Assembly: GCF_964355755.1 (NCBI RefSeq)
Contig: NC_092671.1
Span: 37,963,304 to 38,023,303 of the forward strand
Reading direction: 5' to 3'
Length of the DNA stretch: 60,000 nt
Source: Antedon mediterranea
Taxonomy: Eukaryota; Echinodermata; Crinoidea; Comatulida; Antedonidae
The translations under genes were made by a program, and so were the position numbers. Below the pieces are notes generated by a model that saw only the letters and a list, made by a program, of their open reading frames with translations, made no database searches and had not been told where the DNA came from. Each line of letters opens with the position of its first letter. Positions within the stretch are counted from its first letter, which is position 1. Shown piece after piece: positions 44,320-55,301 of this stretch.

Positions 44320-45085
44320 ATCGGTTTAGGAGGGGATAGAGGAACTATTCGGGTGCAGGTCAAGTCGGCCCTAAACCGTCTCGGCCAAAGTCAAGTCGGC
44401 CCCACGTCAAGTCGGCCCCAAAACTCGGCCCCAAGTCAACTCGGCCTCAAGTCAACTCGGCCTCACGTCAACTCGGCCAAAAACTAATCGGTCAACTCGG
44501 CCACAATAAAGTATGGAACGCAAAAAGTGCTTAATATTATTATGATTCTTACTATCCACGCTTTAAAAAAAATGAATAAAAAAAAATATATATATAATTA
44601 AATAATATCATATAAAAAAATGAACTCATTCCCCCGGTCAGTGAAAACACGTAGCAGTTGTAGAGTCAAAAAAGCTGCCAAAGGCGCAGGGAGGCGCAGC
44701 TACGAATTGTTTTCAATTGTGCAATTTGAAATTTTATTAAACGTATTAATAAAGGAAAGTTGGTGAAATCATTCCTATTTTTTTTGCTAAATATATTATT
44801 GTCTAAATATTAATATTCATTAAAAGTCAGAATTATTTATAGTTAAAAAATTGTGAAGAAATATTATTTTATCAATCCCCTTCATTTGCACTTTTTGCGT
44901 TCCATACTTTAACGGGGCCGAGTTGACCGATTATTTTTTGGCCGAGTTGACGTGAGGCCGAGTTGACTTGAGGCCGAGTTGACTTGAGGCCGAGTTGACT
45001 TGAGGCCGAGTTGACTTGAGGCCGAGTTGACTTGAGGCCGACTTGACTTTGGCCGAGACGGTTTAGGGCCGACTTGGATCGAAAC
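44320..45085. repeat. Inverted pair of GGCCGAGTTGACTTGA minisatellites
   Basis: The left arm (about 44340-44530) reads AAGTCAACTCGGCC-type 16-mers followed by AAAGTATGGAACGCAAAAAG. The right arm (about 44885-45080) is its reverse complement with six or more 16-bp units. The ~350-bp centre is AT-rich. It resembles the 10-bp-repeat fold-back at 30.5 kb in design but not in sequence. Confidence 0.88.
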
Positions 45086-46434
45086 CAACTATTCAATGTA
45101 ATTCTGTAATATTAGATAATTCATTGCATATACGATGTTTACTGCATAAAATATTATTACATAATTCAAAACGTTCTGCACTCAATTATTATACATTTAA
45201 TATATAAACACTTTATTTTAGGTTAAGCTTTTTTTTATATAATTGTATGAAATGCAAAATATAAATTTGTTGAAAACTTTTCATTCATTATTAATTTAAA
45301 TTTCTACTTATAAATATGAAAATCTTACTAGCCTGGTCATCCAAATAAAGAAATCCACTGTGGCCACAAATTTAAAATCATTTATTTAAAATTTCAAATC
45401 ATTTACTAAAGATAACTAATCTTCTTCATGCTTGCAAACTATAATAGCCTACTAACCATACATTTGCTTGAATGATAATTCAAATAGAAAAATTGTATAT
45501 TTTATTAATATTACCAACTACTTAAAATTACCGGTCGTATTAGAAAGTGAACTTTTCGTAGTCAGATTGTGATGAAATTAAAACAGAATTGTTCAGCAAT
45601 TTGTTGTTGTCAATTAATCATCGATGCAGACATGTCAATAAACAATCAGACTGCGTATACAATTTCTACATGTAACAGTTGATTCTCAGCGTTCTATAGA
45701 GGGCCGCAGTTAGAGTTTGATTGATTTAAACAAATCCTTTACTGTTTGTATTAATTTAATCAATTAAATTAATCAATTACTATAAAAAAAGTGATAAAAA
45801 AAAAAGCTTGGTAAATTGTAGCTTATGTTAGTCATTGAAATGTGTTGTTATTTGTGACAATTATTGTGTAAATGCATGTGGCGGGGCATTTAATCGAAGG
45901 GAGGCTTTTATTCAAAGCAGGTGTTTATTTGAATAAATACTCTAATTTTAAAAATGACTATATAATTCGTTTCTCACTGATACTTTACATGATTCATTTT
46001 CCTTTTTATAAATTTTGTTAAATGACACCCCTAGATTGCCGGAAATGACACTCTATATTGGGCTACACTTACAAAACAGCAATAATTATGTGTTATGTTA
46101 TGGACAAATCAACGACAGGGTTTTTTTTCTCATGACGCGAACAAGCAATCCAAACATGTCACCAGAAACATATCTACAAAAACAAACAAAATTACGCTGA
46201 CTGCCGGTAAATTTTGCGCGGTATTGTGTATTGTTGAATGCTGGTTAATTTTACGCTACAGTCTGTCAATTTAAATAATAGGCTCTCCCAACCCTAGATT
46301 TCTATAACGTTAATGGTTATTATTATGATGAAATGGGATCTTAATTTTAATTTAGTGGCAGAAAAAAACATTTAGTATAAAATCAAGGGTGTTGCCCGGG
46401 CAACTGGGGCAACACCCCTGCATCTGCCTCTGAG
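45086..46434. other. No gene seen
   Basis: AT-rich intergenic DNA. A hairpin-forming GGTGTTGCCCGGGCAACTGG with its inverted GGGCAACACC lies near 46389-46418. Confidence 0.5.
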
Positions 46435-46790
46435 ATAAGAAAAACAGCAAAAACTTGATTCATAAGTAAATAGATCATGCAATTTATAGCAATTCATAAC
46501 AATTTAACCTTATATCCGAGCAGCATTGTTGTATATTTCTATTATGAAATAAATATCGTCTTCCATTTGCACCCCAAATACGAAGTATTATTTTATATTA
46601 CTGTATGTTTTATTGCACACAACTTTGTATTATGTATCTAGTATATTGAATGAATGAATCCTATCTAAAGAGAGTAAATTAATAAAATATTAAGTGTCTT
46701 GACAATACAAACATGCATTCCCATCTTACCCTATGCCATCATGCTTTGTGTCAATAATATATAGCAATATGAACGTCCTAATTTAATTGA
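46435..46790 (+). pseudogene. Relic of an A-family 5' region lacking exon 1
   Basis: GATAAGAAAAACAGCAAAAAC through TGTTGTATATTTCTATTATG matches the upstream flank of A promoters. Without the TGACGTCA module or exon 1, it then continues as TGTATTATGTATCTAGTATA and AATGAATCCTATCTAAAGAG, which elsewhere lie just before exon 2. No exon 2 follows. It is an A unit deleted for its coding parts. Confidence 0.7.
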
Positions 46791-48385
46791 GAGTCAATTA
46801 TGACCCCTAACAATTAAATATGGTTTACTTTTTTAATTGGATTTTTAATTTTTTATCAATGACGATATCTAATGGTAGATCTTTGTTACATTTACTTATA
46901 ATCATGATTAAAATAAATTAAGTTAGTTTTAGATCAATTAAGTGATAATTTTTTAGATTTATAATGCTATATTTATAAAGGTACATGAATTTAGTATGGA
47001 ACAAATGATATGCTATGTTAATGTAATTTTTTTTTTAGACCAATCACTAATTAAAAGTTCTTGACAAAAAGAAGGAACAGTATGTAACCCAGGTTTGTTT
47101 CCGCAACTTTATAATTAATCTTAACGAATAAATATAGCGCAAACGTAACTCAAATACAAAAAACATCAGAACATAAATTTAAATGGAACAAAACACGGTT
47201 TATTCGACCAAACTAGAATAAAATAAAAATAAAACAAAAGAGAACGGAAAGTATGACTTATCTAAAACGCCGATAAGGTTATTAAAGATAAGGTAGCTAC
47301 CGCTTCCAACGGCGACCTTGACGTCCGTCTTGCGTTTTTCGCCTTACGGTAGATGAATACAGTTGATTTATATAGCAGTCTATACAGATAATTTCAGTGT
47401 CCGAGAACCAGTGGTTCTTCGGTAGCCTATACAAAGAGCCAATATTCAAAATAAAACGAACAGTCTCCAATATGTACAATACAGTCGATCAAATATAGTT
47501 TTTTTAGTGCAATATGCCAAACTAGCACAAACTTCCAACCAACGCGAACTTTAAAACTTAGTTCGGTAATGTAAACTATACTGTAGTACAGTAAAACGTA
47601 AGTTAGCTTTAAATAAAGTCATATATTTTAATTTGTAACACTTGGAAATGACCAGCACTTCAGATGGCATAATCAGGAAAAGAGAATGAAACATGGGAAC
47701 ATACCCATATATATATATATTTCTATGTTTTTGGTGTTTTTTTTTGTAATTATTATTTTATGTTTATTGCCGAAATGAATAAAATAAAAAAAAAAATAAA
47801 TAAAAATAAATAAATACCCTAATATTGGCCCAGTCACCTGACCAAGGCTAATCCCATTGGTCAATCCATGTTGCTGGGGAAAAAGCAAAGGGTAAACTGG
47901 CCCTTATTGGTCAGTGTCTATAGAAAAAACAGAAAGCTCTCATGCATTACCACATAGTTTATGACATAATGACATAAACAGCAAAGGAAGTTCTAACAAA
48001 AAGATAAACAACTAATTAAAACTTGGGCTTAACAACAAAGAAAGGATTAAAAGATTAAAAAAATCTAATAAGGAAAACATGGTAAACCATGGCAGGGTTA
48101 CAAGTATTATCATTAATTAATCTACTATATGTGAACCTAGGTCTGTTTGCCATATGGTTTAGCTTTGCAAGAAACGAAAAGAAAAAAAATAGGGAAGTGA
48201 TCAAATTACTAGGCCTACTTTTTCCCAGATTACAAAGATAACTGAATTCTTGTGTATGAATAAATAATTTTTTTGGGGGGTAATTTTTTTTCCTCGATCC
48301 AATTTGTGAATACTGTAATTATTATCCATTTGTTTAAAAAATTTTTCAGGTTGACAAATTATCATATGGTACTACTGCACTATTT
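46791..48385. other. No gene seen
   Basis: AT-rich DNA with A-rich tails near 47765-47810 that suggest retro-insertions. Short minus-strand frames at 47297-47479 and 47673-47888 lack domains. Confidence 0.5.
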
Positions 48386-48389
48386 GATA

Positions 48390-51300
48390 TAATAATAATA
48401 ATAATAATAATAATAAGCTTTATTTAATCACGGATACTTAACTCAACTAAAAGTTGTTTTTCAGTAAGACCGTGCTCAAAGGAAAACACCAACAAAAATA
48501 AATGTAAAAAGCAAATATCAAATCAAGTAATAAAACAATTACAGAAGCAAAAAAAAACAAAAGCAGATAATAAAACAATTACAATAAAATAAAACAAGGA
48601 TACACTTACTAACTATAAAATTAAATAATACACTACATTTAAATAAAGCTACATGAAATTAGCAGTTAACAGTTTCTTAAAAAGAGAGACAGAGTTCACA
48701 TTTTTAATATCTTCATGTAGCTCATTCCAAACCTTGGCACCTCTAAATGATAAGCTACGTTTTTTGTAGTTTGTGTTTGGTTTTGGCATGGACCATGGTT
48801 TTGGTACAATTAAATTTGGCTTAGTTCTAATATCATAGTAATTGTTTTTGATATTGAACTTATTTAATAAATATGGAGGTGCAAGGTTATTCATAATCTT
48901 AAACATAACAATAGCTTCATTTATATATAATCTTTCATCTAAGTTCATCCAATTTAGACTTTGTAGAGCTTGAGTACTAGAGTCGGTTTGAGATTTGTTT
49001 GTAATAACTTTTGCTGCGCGATTTTGAAGAACTTGTAGTGTTTTACTTTGAGTTATATTTGAACGTCCCCAAACAACATGGCAATACTCAAGATGAGGAG
49101 CCATAAGTGATTTGTATAGTTTGCATTGAATTTCTTTTGGAAATATATTATTAGTCTTTTTTAAGTAGTACAAGCTCTGCAAAACCTTAGATTTAACATT
49201 ATCGATTTGTGAGCACCAAGAAAGATTATTATCTAATATCACACCAAGGTGTTTACATTTATTTACACGAGAGATTGGTTCTCCATCTATGTTAATGTTG
49301 ACTTGTAAGTCAGATAGTTTACTTAACCTCTGACTCGTTCCAATTAACATAAATTCAGTTTTTTTAACATTTAGGCTAAGTTTGTTGCATATGAGCCATT
49401 TTTTAAGACACAATAAGTCAGAATTTATTGTTTCAGTAAGGTTATTAATATTATTGGAAGTGTAGTATATGGCAGTGTCATCAGCATACATAGAAACAGA
49501 GCATTTATTTACAGCATTAGGCAAGTCATTAACATAAAGGAGAAACATTAATGGTCCAAGGATGGACCCCTGAGGAATTCCACATATACTGTGACTTTCA
49601 TCAGAAGAATCACCATTTACATTGGTTATATGTACACGATTTTGCAGGTAGTTTTCAAACCACTGAATAACATTTGAATGAAAATTGAAAGATCTTAGTT
49701 TATTGATAAGAATACTGTGATTTACTGTATCAAAAGCCTTTTTCAAGTCTATCATTACTAACCCAATATAATTTCCTTTGTCAATGGCTTCTAGCCAGGT
49801 CTCTGTGATATTAAGCAATGCAGTCGTAGTTGAATAGCCTGGTCTAAACCCAGACTGATTTTCATATAGCATTTTGTTTAGATTTAGGAAATCATAAACT
49901 TGTTCAAATACAACTTTTTCAAGAACTTTAGATAATATTGGGAGAATTGAAATTGGCCTATAATTATTACATTCATTTTTATTTCCACCTTTATGAAGAG
50001 GGCAGATCTTGGCCCTTTTCCATTGTTTTGGAAAAGTTAAATTTTTTAAAGATAAATTAATTATATATGTTATTGGGTAAACAATTTCATCAATAGCGAT
50101 TTTTAGAAGATTAGCTGGTATTTCATCAGTTCCAGTTGCTTTTTTTGATGAAAGTGAGTTAAGAATTTTATGTATGTCTTGTTTATTAACATATTTAAAA
50201 GTTAATTTGTCGTTAGTATTATTTAAATCATTAGTAAAGTTAGAAAGTTGATTAGTAGATTGAATACTTTGAGCTAATGTTGGACCCACATTGGCAAAAT
50301 ATTTATTTAATACATTTGCAATATCTTTAGAATTAGTTACTTCATCATTTTCTTCATCATTTGTGGTTTTAATACTTGTTATATTCAAGCTTTTAGTTTT
50401 GCCAGGAATAATTAATTTAATATTTTCCCATATCTTTTTCTGATCTTTAGTATTGAGTTGTTCAGAAAAATAGTTCTTCTTACTTTTTCGAAGTTCATAA
50501 TTTACTTGATTTCTTAATTTTCTATATTCAGGCCAAAGCTGAAGCCTATTTTTCTTATTTATTCGTCTTTTTAATGCATCTCTTTTTCTGATGAGAAGTA
50601 TTACATTTTTAGTTAGCCATGGACTGTTTTTTTGGCGAACTCTTTTACGTTTAATGGGTGCATTTTTATTTGCAATATTAAGAAAGGTTTTTTGAAAGAA
50701 ATCAACAGCATCATCAACATCAGTATAATTCTTAATTTCAGCCCAATTTGTATTAAGTAAGTCAGTTTTAAATTTATTTTCATCAAAATGTTTATAGTTC
50801 CTATTTGTTTTAAATCTATGGTTACTTTTCTCTTTGTATGCTTTTCCAAATTTGATGTAGATAGCGGAGTGGTCACTAAGACCAGTATGAAGTACACCAC
50901 TGTTAGTTATTTTTTCTGGCGATGAAACATAAATATGATCAATTAAAGTACTAGAGTGATCTGTAATTCGCGTAGCTTCAGAAATTAATTGTGTTAAGTG
51001 ATAGTTATTTGTTAATTCTTTTAATTTTAAAGTATAGTAAGATGGAGTTGATGATAGAAGGTCACAGTTTATGTCCCCAATTAAAATAATTTCATTATCA
51101 GTATTATCTCTTTCAATTTGTTTAAGAATTTTTTCAAATTCATCAAATGTATCAGTACATGAATTAGGTGGGCGATACCATGCAATAATTAAAATAGGTT
51201 TTCTCTTCGGTTTAGTTAATTTGATAACAATTGCTTCAAGATTAGGACTCATTAAATTTTCTAAAATTTCATAATTAAAAGAACAGTTTTGACTTATATA

Positions 51301-51480
51301 TACTGCTACACCCCCTCCTTCTCGGTTTCTATCCTTTCTAACAACATTAAAACCATTAATCTCAATTTCATTGTCGCTTATAGTATTATCAAGACGTGTT
51401 TCATTTAAAGCTACAATGTCAACATTGTTATTTTCCATTAAGTATTTGATTTCATCAAATATGATAATATCAAGGTATAT
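48390..51480 (-). mobile_element. Non-LTR retrotransposon (L2/CR1/Rex1 group), 5'-truncated
   Basis: Read right to left. It ends in a 3' UTR with CGGTCTTACTGAAAAACAAC and an (ATT)n tail (48390-48415 on the + strand), typical of L2-like tails. The 5' end falls inside the endonuclease domain near 51470, and no ORF1 is present. Beyond it lies GA-rich DNA (51480-51700). The open frame suggests recent insertion. It separates A3 from B4. Confidence 0.88.
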
Positions 51481-51609
51481 ATAATGTAATGATTTTTGGG
51501 TTGAAGAAATATATAGAGGGCGGCAGATGGAGGCAGAGTTAGGCAGGAGGAGAAGCAGAGAACGGACGTGAGAAAAAGGGCGGAGAGAGGGATTGGAGAA
51601 GGAAGGCAA
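48649..51609 (-). CDS. LINE ORF2: AP endonuclease and reverse transcriptase
   Basis: 986 codons without a stop. The first ~50 residues are probably flanking or leader DNA; element homology begins near DEIKYLMENNNVDIVALNET. Endonuclease motifs are NETRLD, GDINCD and SDHSAI; the usual first motif (N-R-SL) is missing through truncation. RT motifs are KATGTDEIPANLLK, NYRPISILP, DLKKAFDTVNH, GIPQGSILGPLMF, the catalytic YADD (SMYADDTAIYY) and KCKHLGVILD. The C-terminal region (HLEYCHVVWG, LQNRAAKVI) fits Rex1/L2/CR1-type proteins. Without the endonuclease start it is unlikely to move itself. Confidence 0.9.
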   Translation of the reverse strand: MPSFSNPSLRPFSHVRSLLLLLPNSASICRPLYISSTQKSLHYIYLDIIIFDEIKYLMENNNVDIVALNETRLDNTISDNEIEINGFNVVRKDRNREGGGVAVYISQNCSFNYEILENLMSPNLEAIVIKLTKPKRKPILIIAWYRPPNSCTDTFDEFEKILKQIERDNTDNEIILIGDINCDLLSSTPSYYTLKLKELTNNYHLTQLISEATRITDHSSTLIDHIYVSSPEKITNSGVLHTGLSDHSAIYIKFGKAYKEKSNHRFKTNRNYKHFDENKFKTDLLNTNWAEIKNYTDVDDAVDFFQKTFLNIANKNAPIKRKRVRQKNSPWLTKNVILLIRKRDALKRRINKKNRLQLWPEYRKLRNQVNYELRKSKKNYFSEQLNTKDQKKIWENIKLIIPGKTKSLNITSIKTTNDEENDEVTNSKDIANVLNKYFANVGPTLAQSIQSTNQLSNFTNDLNNTNDKLTFKYVNKQDIHKILNSLSSKKATGTDEIPANLLKIAIDEIVYPITYIINLSLKNLTFPKQWKRAKICPLHKGGNKNECNNYRPISILPILSKVLEKVVFEQVYDFLNLNKMLYENQSGFRPGYSTTTALLNITETWLEAIDKGNYIGLVMIDLKKAFDTVNHSILINKLRSFNFHSNVIQWFENYLQNRVHITNVNGDSSDESHSICGIPQGSILGPLMFLLYVNDLPNAVNKCSVSMYADDTAIYYTSNNINNLTETINSDLLCLKKWLICNKLSLNVKKTEFMLIGTSQRLSKLSDLQVNINIDGEPISRVNKCKHLGVILDNNLSWCSQIDNVKSKVLQSLYYLKKTNNIFPKEIQCKLYKSLMAPHLEYCHVVWGRSNITQSKTLQVLQNRAAKVITNKSQTDSSTQALQSLNWMNLDERLYINEAIVMFKIMNNLAPPYLLNKFNIKNNYYDIRTKPNLIVPKPWSMPKPNTNYKKRSLSFRGAKVWNELHEDIKNVNSVSLFKKLLTANFM

Positions 51610-51814
51610 TGGAGGGTGAACTCGAGCTGCGTTAAAAAGGAGGGAGAGATTGGAGCTGAAAAAGCGGGGAACCAGGGAAAAGACGTGTTAAATAAGTAGA
51701 TAAATTGGAAAACAAAGTGTAGAGAAGATTAGAGAAAAGAGAAAGAGGAAATTAGAGTTGAATAATAAAAGGAGAGTTAAGACACAGTAAGTAAAATTAG
51801 CCAGAGGGTACAGC
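51481..51814. other. GA-rich stretch beyond the LINE 5' end
   Basis: Purine-rich + strand (GGAGGCAGAGTTAGGCAGGA and similar). Could be an untruncated leader of the LINE or the flank. No gene. Confidence 0.5.
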
Positions 51815-52880
51815 CTACCGGTGGGTATTGCTAAACACCGCAAACCCCGCAAACCCCCGCAAACCTCCAAAAAAACATAGCAAACCCCACCGAACCAACA
51901 TAAAAGTGATTGAATCATGTAGTGTACAACCCACTGGGTATATCCATGTAATAAACAAATTAAATTTCTACTGTTAACAACTTATTTTTAGGGTAAAACA
52001 TCATTTTTTGGTAAAAAATGATTGCTAAACCCCGCAAACCTCCAAAAAACCATAGCAAACCCCACCGAACCAACATAAAAGTGATTTAATAATGTAGTGT
52101 ACGACCCACTGGGTATATAAATTATAAAATTTCTACTGTTAACTACTTTTTTGGGGGTAAAACATCATTTTTTTGTTAAATATTAGCAATCATTTTTGAC
52201 CAAAAAATGATGTTTTACCCCAAAAATAAGTAGTTAACAGTAGAAATTTAATTTTTTTTTTTTACATGGATATATCCAGTGGGTTGTACACTACATGATT
52301 CAATCACTTTTATGTTGGTTCGGTGGAGTTTGCTATATTTTTTTGGAGGTTTGCGGGGTTTAGCAATCATTTTTGACCAAAAAATGATGTTTTACCCCAA
52401 AAATAAGTAGTTAAAAGTAGAAATTTAATTTTTTTTAAACATGGATATACCTAGTGGATTGTACACTACATGATTCAATCACTTTTATGTTGGTTCGATG
52501 GGGTTTGCTATGTTTTTTGGAGGTTTGCGGGGGTTTGCGTGTGGCGCAGTGTGTTGGACGTTGGACTACCGATCGTTAGACCTAGGTTCGAATCCAACTC
52601 TCGCCGCATTGCTTGTATCCGTAGGCAAGATACTTTACCAATACGTTGCCTCTCTCCACCCAGGTGTATAAATGGGTACCCAGTTAGATCTAGACACAAC
52701 TTTGCGCTGGTTACCAGCTGCATTATGGGAGTATGTTTCCATACGTGTTTGATCCCAAAAAATACTGGGATAATAATCCTTGTAAAGCGCCTTTGAGCAT
52801 GATTACTCATGAAAAGGGCGCTATATAAATGTGGTATTATTATTATTATTTGCGGGGTTTGCGGTGTTTAGCAATACCCC
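51815..52880. repeat. Palindromic array of fold-back modules
   Basis: Two forward and two inverted copies of a ~190-bp module: GCAAACCTCCAAAAAACATAG, CACCGAACCAACATAAAAGT, GTAGTGTACGACCCACTGG, AAATTTCTACTGTTAAC, GTAAAACATCATTTTTTG. The centre of symmetry is near 52185. The same modules form the core of the element at 21144-22132. A SINE interrupts the last copy. Confidence 0.88.
52540..52857 (+). mobile_element. tRNA-derived SINE with LINE2-like tail
   Basis: A-box-like TGGCGCAGTGTGTTGG and perfect B box GGTTCGAATCC (near 52587), then a body with CACCCAGGTGTATAAATGGG. The tail AAAGCGCCTTTGAG...GGGCGCTATATAAATG ends in (ATT)n. That tail type is widespread in SINEs that borrow L2 machinery. 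It is inserted in a GGTTTGCGGGGTTT repeat that continues on both sides. Confidence 0.88.
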
Positions 52881-53809
52881 TACCGGTTGTGTTCCTGTTG
52901 GAGACATAGTGAGCCGAAGGTTGCACCTACTGGTTGTATCACTATTTGACATAGTGAGCCGGAGGTTGCGCCTACTGGTTGTATTACTATTTGAGACATA
53001 GGCCTACTCTAGCTATAACCACATTGTATCACTGATTAAAGAGAAGGGCTAACTAAACTATATATAAAAGCACTTTTAAATAAAAGCAGTTTTCAATCAT
53101 TTATTTTACTAGAAGACCATGGGATGGAGGCATTTTTATGCCATGGCAGATTATTTCCTAATTCCAACATTTGAAATGAATACAAACAGTAACACAGTAA
53201 CTAAACCACACATATTTATTTTAAAGGGTAAATATTAAATAAATTCCTTTTTATTCAACCTGAATGATACTAATATAATAGTCCTCATTCAGACTAGAGA
53301 ATAGTGCATAATTCAGTTTTATCTGCTATATACTGACTGTACATAACAGGTCTCCTTTGCAGAATAATTGTCTTGATTTTTGTTATCTTTCAGACTGATT
53401 CTCGGAGAAGAATGCCAAAGTAGAAGCGAGTTGCTTGAACAACAAATAAAAAATAAATAAACGTTTGAATAGATGTACTTCTAAACAATTAATTAAACAC
53501 GGTAGGGTATGTGGGACATAAGACCTTAGCAAGGTAACGTCCTTTCCCCATTAGATGATAAATGAAGCATGTTATTAATATATCAAAACAATTAAAGTAA
53601 AAAGGCCCTGTATGTCTGAATATTGTGTTGAATTGCCTTTTATTCTAGATCCTAGTTTAACATCATAACATACTGTACAGTAGTCTGATGAGAGTTTTAA
53701 CTTGTTTTGTTGCAACCCTGAATTCCTATTACAATACTGTAGCATAATGCTATGTAGCATTTCCCTGCTAACATGTAATTTGCTCACTAGTTTGCATAGT
53801 ATTAGTGTA
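52881..53809. other. No gene seen
   Basis: Two copies of TAGTGAGCCGRAGGTTGC...CTACTGGTTGTAT (52906-53000), related to the later array near 54230, then AT-rich DNA without supported frames. Confidence 0.5.
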
Positions 53810-54075
53810 GCATTCACCCACTAGCATTCGAATGCTAGTGTAGCATTCACCCACTAGCATTCGAATGCTAGTGAGCATTCACCCACTACCATTCGAATGC
53901 TAGTGTAGCATTCACCCACTACCATTCGAATGCTAGTGTAGCATTCACCCACTAGCATTCGAATGCTAGTCACCTACCATTCGCATGCTTAGCTCATTTA
54001 AATAATTCGGCTCCCTGGAAGGCTTAGTGAAGGCTTAGCGAAGCCTTAGCGAATGCTTAGCGAAGCCTTAGCGAA
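53810..54075. repeat. Palindrome-bearing minisatellites
   Basis: About six 33-bp units GTGTAGCATTCACCCACTA plus the palindrome GCATTCGAATGC (53812-53970), followed by shorter AGCGAAGCCTTAGCGAATGC repeats (54028-54075). Confidence 0.9.
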
Positions 54076-54379
54076 TGCTAAATTCAGTCATGTGAATGCT
54101 TATATACCACTAGTATTCGAAGTATTCGAAGTACTATAGCCCTTCGAATGCCAATAATAGCATTCCAGGAGTAGCATTCGAATGCTTTGTGAATGGTAAG
54201 CGAAGGCATTCAGCTTTGGTAAGGGCATAGCTGAGCCGGAGGTTGCGACTACTGGTTATGTTACTGCTTGAAATACAGTTAGCCCGTGGTACACCCTGTG
54301 GTTGTGATACTGCTTTGCTGGTGGGTACACCTATTAGCCAGTGGTTACCCTGTTAGCCGGTACGTGGTTACGCCATTGC

Positions 54380-54935
54380 GCCATTGTTGGAGGTTACGTT
54401 GCTGTTGGAAGTTACACCATTGTTGGTGGTTACATTGCTGTTGGAGGTTACACCATTGTTGGTGGTTACGTTGCTGTTGGAGGTTACGCCATTGTTGGTG
54501 GTTACGTTGCTGTTAAAGGTTACGCCATTGTTGGTGGTTACATTGCTGTTGGAGGTTACGCCATTGTTGGTGGTTACATTGCTGTTGGAGGTTACGCCAT
54601 TGTTGGTGGTTACATTGCTGTTGGAGGTGACGCCATTGTTGGGAGGTTACGCTGCTGTTGGAGTTGGAGGTTACGCCATTGTGGTGGTTAAGCTGTTGTT
54701 GGAGGTTACGCCGTTGTTGGTGGTTACGCTGCTGTTGGAGGTGACGCCATTGTTGGTGGATACGTTGCTGTTAGAGGTTACGCCATTGTTGGTGGTTACA
54801 TTGCTGTTGGAGGTTACGCTGCTGTTGGAGGTTACGCCATTGTTGGTGGTTACGCTGCTATTGGAGGTTACGCCATTGTGGTGGTTAAGCTGTTGTTGGA
54901 GGTTACGCCGTTTCTGTTTGTTACGCTGTTGTTTC
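54380..54935. repeat. 36-bp minisatellite with open frames
   Basis: Units of GTTGGAGGTTACGCCATTGT then TGGTGGTTACATTGCT repeat about 15 times. Because 36 is a multiple of three, several frames stay open (VGGYAIVGGYIA, LLEVTPLLVVTL; minus strand VTSNSSVTTNNG). No signal peptide, splice context or conserved neighbour supports translation. Confidence 0.88.
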
Positions 54936-55159
54936 AAGTCCGGCGTAAGATCAACACTAATCTAATTAATTATTTTAATCGGTTGTCACTTATAATTTGG
55001 AATCACAGAAAGAATAAAGGAGACCACTCCACAAGTTGTAATTGTAATTAATTTATCTCTTTTGTTTGACGGTGTATAACAGTACCGCAGACCCCTCCCC
55101 CCAAAAGGGAACGAACCCGGAAGAACACAGAGATTTTCGTTACAATACCGTCAGAATCT

Positions 55160-55182
55160 GAAAGAAACTTTCAGTTTCAGTT
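55160..55182 (+). promoter_or_regulatory. ISRE-like sequence upstream of B4
   Basis: ACTTTCAGTTTC (55167-55178) differs by one base from the TTTCNNTTTC-type interferon response consensus AGTTTCNNTTTC, within GAAAGAAACTTTCAGTTTCA. B4 lacks the promoter block of B1, B3 and B5. Functional relevance is speculative. Confidence 0.35.
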
Positions 55183-55301
55183 AAAAATTTTGTATGACAA
55201 ACATTATCAAAACCAGAAAGTAAAATTATTTGCAATTATTAAATCAATTTGAAGTTGTGCTGCAGACACACATTTTGCATATAAGATGACAATTTTTTCA
55301 C

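Noticed and set aside
54286-54965. Frames of 76-193 codons with GGYAIV or LLEVTPLL repeats, and a minus-strand Asn/Ser-rich frame
   Set aside because: The 36-bp minisatellite keeps several frames open by arithmetic; no gene context.
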